The position numbers and the translations under genes were made by a program. 64,000 bases of DNA, taken from contig JAVLUZ010000341.1 of assembly GCA_036768485.1 (NCBI GenBank), forward strand, positions 2,625,468 to 2,689,467, written 5' to 3'. Positions within the stretch are counted from its first letter, which is position 1. The number at the start of each line of letters is the position of its first letter. This document shows, piece by piece, positions 36,001-45,000 of the stretch. The notes under the pieces were generated by a model. It saw nothing but the letters and a program-made list of their open reading frames with translations, was not told the DNA's origin and made no database searches. Origin of the DNA: Mermis nigrescens. Taxonomy: Eukaryota > Nematoda > Enoplea > Mermithida > Mermithidae.

Positions 36001-39000
36001 AATTTATAATAAACGCATTTTGCTCAAATATGCAATGACTATATTGCTATTTTGACTGCCGCATGATGCTTTAAAATATCATTTTTAATAAAGCGAATAA
36101 TGTAGAGGATGGTTAGAGTGCATAACATTGCAATACAACTCAAAATCTCATTTGAAATTATATTCAAATCTTCTTTATGTCTGCATTTTATATCGCTTTC
36201 CAAACACCTGCCTTCAATTTTTATTCCGTTAAAATGTTCATCAATTTTCAAACAGCTTTTACATTTAGGCACAAATTTCATAGACTCAAGTTTTGGTAAG
36301 CATGTTGTCAAATTTCTCCAATTGGAAACTTGAAAATCACAGCTGTCTCTCAAAATCATGTTTTGGACTGATCTTGGAAGCCTACTATAGTCTGCTAAAT
36401 TATGACACACTACCGTAGACTCATTCGCATAATCATCACAGTATGCGTCAACCCCGTATGTAAAATGTAAAACCACTAGCAAGAAAATCATTTTTTATAT
36501 TTTCTGATCAATGGTTTGTATTTATAACCTACTGGCGTCTAAAATGCAATTTAACTATAGTCTTGCCAAATTCACAAGGCACAGGTTTATCTTGATCACT
36601 TTTAATGTTCACTTCAATGGTATTGAATGATTTTTTGAGCACAGGTATATAATGTGGAGTAATATATGCATGATTAACAATATCCATATATTTTCCTTCT
36701 ATATTCACAACCTGCAGAAGTGGTGCAAAAACATTTCCAACGATTTGAGGTTCAACTATGTCACAATACACGTAAAAATTATGCATTCCACCCAGCATGT
36801 CAGGAGAATGATGGGCAGCTATGATTAATTCTTGTGCGACAGTATAATTCATATCGCTAAGCTGACTTTCTAGAAATCCTAGCATATACATTAAATGCTT
36901 TGTCAGCTTTACACTCCGAATATATTCAGTATTGATTGTTAAGTGACAAAATTTTCCATTTTCGTCATACTTTATACTGAAATATTGCATGTATTTAAAT
37001 TTTTCTTTCAAACTAAGCATTTTTATTCCCTCACTGATTGTTTTAACAAGATCATGTATATCTAGATATCTTGCTCGAGGAATAAGCATTTTTATTTGAA
37101 CATTATTTTTTAAATCGTAAAATTGTATCATATTCTGCTCCTCGGCAACATTGTGCCATGTATTTGCATAAATTATTTCGGATAACCCAACATCCCAGTC
37201 ACCAGTTAATGCGATTTGTCTAGGCAGATTGGTAACAAATGTGACTGCAGTATTTGTTTCTTGGGAATTGCTCGGAAGCGTTACGTAAAACTGTTTTGTA
37301 TCCATGTCAGTGTTTTTTTTTGTACAAGGTCCGTTTGTACATGTACAAAGAAGGTCCCCAAAAGTCTTTGTACATTTTGTACATGCAAATTTTTGTGTAC
37401 TATACTATAGTACAGTAGCGATTTTAGTGTGGTAAAACAGGGTTATCGATCTTTGGTAGTGTATTATAGCTAATTTCTGGGTTTCTGACGCCAAAAATTA
37501 CTAAAGATTATCTGAAAACGGCGCGGAGCGCCAAAAATGCTGACATTTTTACATTCTTAATGCAAATTCTGTCATTTTAAAGATATATAGGACAAGTAAT
37601 TTATCAGTTCGGAGCGAAGCGCCGAAAAATTGTTGGAATTTTACATCTTTTTACAGTTTTGTCTTCCTAAAAATCTTTGTACATTTTGTATACACAAAAT
37701 TTTTGGGTACTATAATATGGTATCAGCACAGCGATTTTAGTGTGGTAAAAACAGAGTTCTTCGACTTTTCGTAGTGTGTTTTAGCTAATTTCTGTGTCTC
37801 TAAGGGCAAAAATCACTAAGAATCGTCTTAAAACGGCGCGAAGCGCCGAAAACTTTGACATTTTTACTTTTGAAATGCAATTTCTGCCATTATAAAGATA
37901 TATAGAACACAAAATTACTCATTTCGGCGCGAAGCGCCGAAATTTTTCCGAATTTTAGACCTTTTTTGCAATTTTTGGCTTCCCAAAAATCTTTGTACAT
38001 GTACAAAGACGGTCCCGAAAAGTCTTTGTACATCGGAAAAAATCTTTGCCGAGTACAAAAAAAAACCGTGATCCATGTTTATAATTCTAGTTTATTAAAG
38101 TATTTATTAATTTTTTTACTGAGCATAGACAGAACAATGTTTGTGAAACTTATGCCTTGGCTCATGCAGACCAAAAAGTAGATACACATATGACCACAGC
38201 TAATTGAAAAAAGCCCTATGTACTTGCATATTATTGTATGTAAATGAGAGCGCATTATCAGAAATGTATTGATGTAATTGAATATTTGGTTCTAACCCAT
38301 AGCTGTCAAAATAGTCGCAATGCTTCTTATTTTGGAAATAAATTGCGACCCAGTGCGATCCTGGTTCCTTACTGGAGTCCAAATTTACAACCAGAGCCGC
38401 AGGGTAATTTTTTATAGGTGGCAGAAGATCTATGGGGAAAACGCCTGCAAATATATTATTATGTCTGAGAATTTTGAATATTTCAATAGTGTTCATGTTT
38501 ATGCATCATAGTCATGAAACATGTTTCGATTTTTATCAATCATTATTAAGTTATCAAATTCTGCATATATAATGATTTCAATGCCAGAATCTGGCAAATT
38601 TTCAAAAAATCTAACAGCGATGCTCATTGTTCCTTCATGAACTAGGTCCCAGTGTCCTCCATCATCTGCATCAGGGGTCAAATCGAACACAAAGAAGCAG
38701 TGACTTGTTTTAAAATCTTCTCTGCTAATAAGATTACCTTCGTTCCCAATATCTAATGCATCAAACATCTGAGTATAAGCTTGCAAGTACCTGTCATGTT
38801 TAAATGAAATGCTGAGTGGGTAAGCAGGATTTGTTATACCTCCACATGTTACTTTTACATAATTTATGCTGAACCGTTTGAAGTTGAATGGCGATTTTGC
38901 CAAGTTGCCTCGATAAGCGCTGCCTTCAACACAGGCAAACACTATACGCCTAGGCAGCTGACCAGTAAACAATGTATAATTGGGCGTTTCTCTCGCAGGA

Positions 39001-42000
39001 TTTGAAATGTGCAAATTAGTCAAAGCTACACGCCTTATGGGATATTTTGCTGTATATGAAAGCATTGTTTGCTCAAGAGCTAAATTCACAGTGTCCAAAA
39101 CCTCAACTTTTCGAATAAATAATTTCATTTGGGAGACTTTTAAGTCAAGGCTGACATCTTCAAAGCACTGCAAAACAAATGCATTATTATTTCTGTGTAA
39201 TTCTAGGCGAAAATCGGTAAAATTAACTAAATATCTGTCTTGCAAGAACATGTCAATGTGCAGTGGGGCCGTGACTTCCACAACATTTTCATCTTTGAAC
39301 ATTTTTGAACGTTTCTTGAAAGCTTCATCCTCTTTTGTGTCAACATCGCCTCCACCTTCATGAAAGTACAGTGCAGATTGCAAGTGTGAATGTTTGGCAT
39401 CGTACCCATAATTCAATTCAGTTTTGAAATATGATCTATATGCATATTTATCAGAGCTGTCAAAAACTAATTTGCCTCCTAAAAAGCACTTTACTTGCTT
39501 GAAGAAAGTCTTACCGATAATATTGATAGGCGCATAGTCAGGCACTGCTGCTCCAGCAGCAACAACTGGTTTTTTGATTCTCAGTAGCATTTAAATGTAG
39601 TTTTTATTGAGCTGAATATAATGTGGATCAGGAGGTACTCTAAATTCATAGGGCCCCTCATTGGTAATAGGATTTGTAGGTTGAATTTCATGCCAAAAAC
39701 CGCGTTTTATCACTACTTGAGTAGGAGGGACTGTGAAAAGGTCAAATTCAGTTTTAGTACTGGGAATAGATTTTCCGTTTACGAGAGCCATTTTTTTGTT
39801 TCAAAAAAGCATCAATCATGCTTGCATTTATAGACTTTGGGCGACTACCAAGACCCTCTCCTTGCTGCTGCTGAAGGGCATGAGAGGCTTCATCAAAAAG
39901 TTGTGCAGCTTCTCGCTTTGAGTGTTCTTTAGTAGATTCAAAAAGCGGTTTCCCTCAGGCCAAGTCAGACGCTATGTTTGAACCTGCAACTAGAGCATGT
40001 TTTCCAACTTGCTTACCAATTGACTGCAAAACTGGGACTGCCATTCTGAAAAGCGAACGGAAAAAGCTGCCAAGACCCACGCCCACACATGGGCGGGGGG
40101 GGGTTTGGGGGTATAAACCCCCCAGAAGTTGAAATACCCCCCAGAAATCAAAATACCCCCCCCCAGAAAAAAAATTTTTTTCTTTTTCAGCAATTTTTTG
40201 ATGCCATTGGATAGAGCTTGATGAGAAACGTCGAAAAATGGTGTTTTTTTGCTATACGACCACTTTTAAGACCATTTTTTGACCTTTAAAAATTTTTTCA
40301 CCCCCCCCCCAGAATTTTGGTGCTGCCCACCTATGCCCACGCCCCGCTGGTATGAGATGCCTTTATACCCCTCCAACCCATAGCCTGTTTGGGCAGCCTG
40401 CCCTGTGTAATAGTCCAACCAAATGTTGTAATTGTTAGGATTGAATTGAACGTGCATTTTTGTAATTTTGTTTGAAGGAATTAAATATGATAAGTATTTA
40501 TAGACTTTCATCCCAGTCGAATTCACTACCTGCAGCAAAAATCTCCTTACCTTGTCTATTTGCTATACTTTCCAGTGGAACATTTGTGCGATTAAAGACT
40601 TTCAGCAATTCTTTTGTGCCAGGATACCTACTTATTTTCTTACGCTCACGTGCAAGATCATTAACTAAATCTGTAATGTTTGAGCCTTCAATTTTATTGC
40701 CATCTATCACAAGCTCGCCATTAGGCTCAATTTCAATAAATGGATTTGTACGAATGTAGTGAAGAAGGAGTTTGGCCTTTGGAATCTGATTTTTTGGCAT
40801 ACCAACGAGCACATCTTCATCACTCAAAGCATTTTTTGCATCTTTAAATATACTAGCTCTATATGGCTGCTGCTTTTGTTCATATAGTCGTTTAAATCTG
40901 TTAAGCGCCTGATTGTATAGTGCTGGCCTCTAAAAAAAACCATTTTCATGTTTTTGGCTTATAACTCCAGAACAAATAGCATTGAAGAAGTCAACAAACA
41001 CCTATTTTTGACAGCTGCCCTAGGCCTATAACTTGCTGCATGGAAGAATCTTTAAGCGCCATATTTCATAGCAAGCTTGCATGAAATACGAAATTTTGAA
41101 TAAAAACCACTTTTTCCTAAAAAAAACCTTGGGAACTAAAAAAAACCACCCCCGACATGTTATGCGAAGTGCATGGTTGGCAGCGTAAAACAGTTAGTTG
41201 ACCTTAAATGATCACAATTTTGAAAAAAAATTCATTTTTTACGATATTTCCGTTCATTTTATCACATTTATATAAAAATCAATAATTTTTTCTGAATTTC
41301 ATTGAAAGTTATATAAATTTCACAAATAAAGTCTTCAAGTGATAAAATCGACTCTAGATAAGTCTCTTCTACATCCTCTGCAAGAAATCAGTGCAAAATT
41401 ATGCAACTTGATGAAAAGTAATTTCGTTGCCATGGTAACGTATACTTAGCATTGGTCTTTTTTTAGGTTACAGTGGTTTTTTTAGGTTACAATCGAACTT
41501 TTTGGCAGTTTTTGGGGTGATTCTTATTTTTTGTGGAAAATAAATATCAGGCATAATGAAAGGTGCTACGAGGCACATTCCTGCTAAGTTTTGTAAAAAT
41601 TGGCGCTGGTTTTTTTTAGGTTACAACTGGTTTTTTTAGGTTTGGCTTTGAAGGTATACTGTAGCTATGTGGATGACATGGGAGAACTAAATTTTTTCCT
41701 GACATCAGTCTGCAAGGGAACCTAACGTGAAAACATAAAAGATTCCACCAAATATGAATACGGGTAGAAATACTGACCCTCAAAAATGCTTAAAAAAATC
41801 ATAAAAATGGCAATTTTTAGGAACTTTTCGACAAATTTATATCTCAAGTTTCTGAATGATCCGGAAAGCGACCAGGGGTCAGTTGTAATCCTCACGGCAT
41901 AGCTTCTTCGCCAGTAAAATATCATCAGTCATCTCCTTTTGGTTATGGAAAAAAGGGATGGTTTTTTTAGGTTACAAATCGACTGGTTTTTTTTAGAGGC

Positions 42001-45000
42001 CAGCACTATATTTCATGAGTTTTATTTCAGGAGCTACACTTGCTATGCAAAACTTTTTGCATTTTATTATCCTAGGAATCTAGCACAACATCAATAGGTT
42101 TAGTCCGCTCACTGATTTCAGCGGGTATAAGAATCATCTTTTCAGTATGTTTCATTTTCTACCAACTATTGCATCAGCTAACAAACTACCAGCTATTGTA
42201 AGTATAGGAGTAAGTAAAAGAGGAAGGAAACCACCTTCTTGTATTATAATATCTTTCTTTTGTTTTGCAGTTGCCTGCCTATTCTTTGCCAGGTATCTTA
42301 TTTGATTCTGATATCTTCGAAGTTTATTTATATCCTTCTCAGCAAAAGGAATATTACCATTCAGAAAGTTGTTTGCACAGTCACAGAGACAAAGGATTTG
42401 ATCTTTGCTGGCAGTATTTGTAATAGCGGTTCTTTGAGGTTTTTTGCTTGACTTAGGAGATGTAAACAACCAATATTGCGTGTTAATCGTTCTTTACCCA
42501 TTTTTTTGCAATGTCTCTACCAGTATTTATAGATTTCTGCACATAAACAGTTGGATGAGGGCTAAAAATATTTGTTTTAAGCCTGAGCTCATCTCTAGCA
42601 TTTTGAGTTAGATCAATTAAAAGGTAACCATGTGGCTGAGAAGTAGCGTCTGAATAAACTTCTAGAAAATATTTAGCGTTGGCAGGATAGAGCTGCCTGG
42701 AAAGCATTTGTGCCTGTAGCTGATCAGCAGGGTGTTTGAATAAAACTATATAATCAGAGTTGATGCGTGAAGTTCTTAGACCATCAAAGAAAACGTTTTG
42801 AACAATGTGTATAATGCTAATTTTCCAATGATGACAACTCCTCGTAAAAAGTTGAACAATCTGGGCATTACCCTTGCTCTGTTGCATAAGATCATCGAGA
42901 ATCAAAAGTTGTGGCACATGACTAAATTGTTTTAAGTAATTAAAATCAGGAAGCCCTTCTATGAATAAAACATCATTTAATTTTTTATAAAGAGGCTGAT
43001 TTTCTGCAAAGCACCACCAAATCTTTTTGATTTTAATATCAATCAAGTGTGCTCTTTTTTCGATTAATCGCGTGACAAATGTTGTTTTGCCAGACTTGGT
43101 TGGTCCTGAAGCAAGGCAGGTGAAAGGATGTTGGAACATCATGGTTATAGGTATAAATATAAGTTTATCATGAAGTATTTATAGAAAATGGTAACTATAC
43201 AGAACATTGTGCTGACTACAGCACTACCAAATACGCTGAATCTAGATGATATCTACCCTAAATTGCCAAATACTGCGCAATACAATCGCTCAAAATTTCC
43301 AGGCATCATATTTCGACTACCTCAGGCAACATTGCTGATTTTCAAGTCGGGTAAAATTGTATGTGTTGGAGCTAAAACTATGCAAGAAGGCGAAAATACG
43401 ATAAAGACATTCATTGATATACTGAAGATGGAGAATTTCATGTTGAAAATAAAGCCAGTGCTGTTTGTTGGCTCAGCTAACTTGGGTTGTATGTTTTATG
43501 AGCTGGTGAAAAGGAAATGCATGTATGAAGTAGAATTATTTCCCGGATTAGTATACAAATTTAGAAAAGTGACCTTTTTACTCCTTACAAGTGGAAAAAT
43601 GATTCTCACGGGTGCAAAACACAAGCATGAGTTGCATATAGCATATAAAATAGTTTCAACAATGCTTGAGAAATGCAACTTAGATACGTAATATTCCAAA
43701 TTTTACAAAAAAAATTTCCAAACTTTACAAAAAATATTCCAAACTTTACAAAAAATATTCCAAACTTTACAAAAAATATTCCAAATTTTACAAAAAATAT
43801 TCCAAACTTTGCAAAAGTACTATGCTTAAGCACGTAAAATTAATTCCAAACTTTACAAAAAAATATTCCAAATTTTACAAAAAATATTCCGAACTTTACG
43901 AAAAATATTCCAAATTTCACAAAAAATATTCTAAACTTTACAAAAAATATTCCAAACTTTAACAAAAAATATTCCAAATTTCACAAAAAATATTCCAAAC
44001 TTTACAAAAAATATTCCAAACTTTGCAAAAGTACTATGCTTAAGCATGTAAAATTCAGTTCAAATTTTACAAAAAAATTTTCAAACTTTACAAAAAATAT
44101 TCCAAATTTTACAAAAAATATTTCAAACTTTACAAAAAATATTCCAAACTTTACAAAAAATATTCCAAATTCTACAAACAATATTCCAAACTTTACGAAA
44201 AATATTCCAAACTTTACAAAAAATATTACAAAGTTTGCAAATTTTAAGATCAATACTGATGACATGGATGAAGTTATGTGTTCATTAATGGATTTTGTGT
44301 GGAGGTTTGTAAGTTAACCCTAGCTTCAGGGCTTAAAACTTTCCACAAATTGAACAGCAGGCAAACATCGCCCTTTTTCAGGCGTTTTCTGATAAACTTC
44401 GAGAAGCTCAAAATTGCATGATAATTAAATTTGAGCAATGTTCGCCTATACTGGTTGCTTATTTTTGGGCAAAAATAACCCCTAATGGCATCATTAGACA
44501 AGTACTGGTAAAAAATCAAGCATTGTAAAGACAGTGTAAATTAAAAATCAGCATACTGTAGGTTGTGCGCTAAAATTTTGTACATAGCATACCTAAGTAA
44601 ACCTAACGTACTTTGAAAATTTGAGCCAAATCTGCCCTCTACTTCTTCAAATATAGTGCTATATGAGAAAGTGTAAAGTAAACTGGTGTACTGTAGGCTG
44701 CGCGCTGAAATTCCGTATATAGCATGCCTTGCCTATATACATCATATCCTAACAATTTGAACAAAATCACAGCATTGGTTCTTGAAATATGGTGCTATAT
44801 GAGGAAGTGTATACAAAAATCGGCATAGTGTAGATTACATGCTGATAACAATAAGATAACACATGCAACATAAAACCACCCTACTATGAAAATTTCAGCC
44901 CAATCCGCCCTCTATTTCTAAAGTTATAGTACTAATTGGTTAAAATCCTGGCGCGCGTGCACCTCAGAATTATCAATTTAATGCTATTGCTGCTTCACCA

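Larger units (their letters stand above)
39754..40457 (-). pseudogene. pVI-like minor core/membrane-lytic protein, interrupted
   Basis: The ATG is at 40457 and the protein opens MHVQFNPNNYNIWLDYYT, then GLEGYKGISYQRGVG. At that point a G-tract repeat (40085-40335) splits it. After the insertion follow GLGSFFRSLFRMAVPVLQSI, a glycine-rich amphipathic region typical of the Polinton pVI-like protein, an in-frame TGA at 39957-39955, and a basic C-terminus overlapping the capsid start. A TATAAATA box is at 40502-40495. Relatives in Polintons are inferred to be processed by the protease and to help membrane penetration. The gene is broken by the insertion and the stop. Confidence 0.75.

Noticed and set aside
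43188..43691. The TBP-like gene as the host's own TBP
   Set aside because: Animal TBP cores are almost invariant, whereas this one is highly diverged and has a replaced intercalating Phe. It lacks introns and lies between provirus termini beside the packaging ATPase.
43690..44240. CRISPR-like array
   Set aside because: Units are contiguous 21-mers without spacers, in a eukaryotic genome. It is an ordinary tandem repeat.
43606..44265. Minus-strand frames with I-F-F-V-K-F-G repeats, resembling a hydrophobic repeat protein
   Set aside because: They are the antisense reading of the 21-bp tandem array and lack a unique region with any known match.
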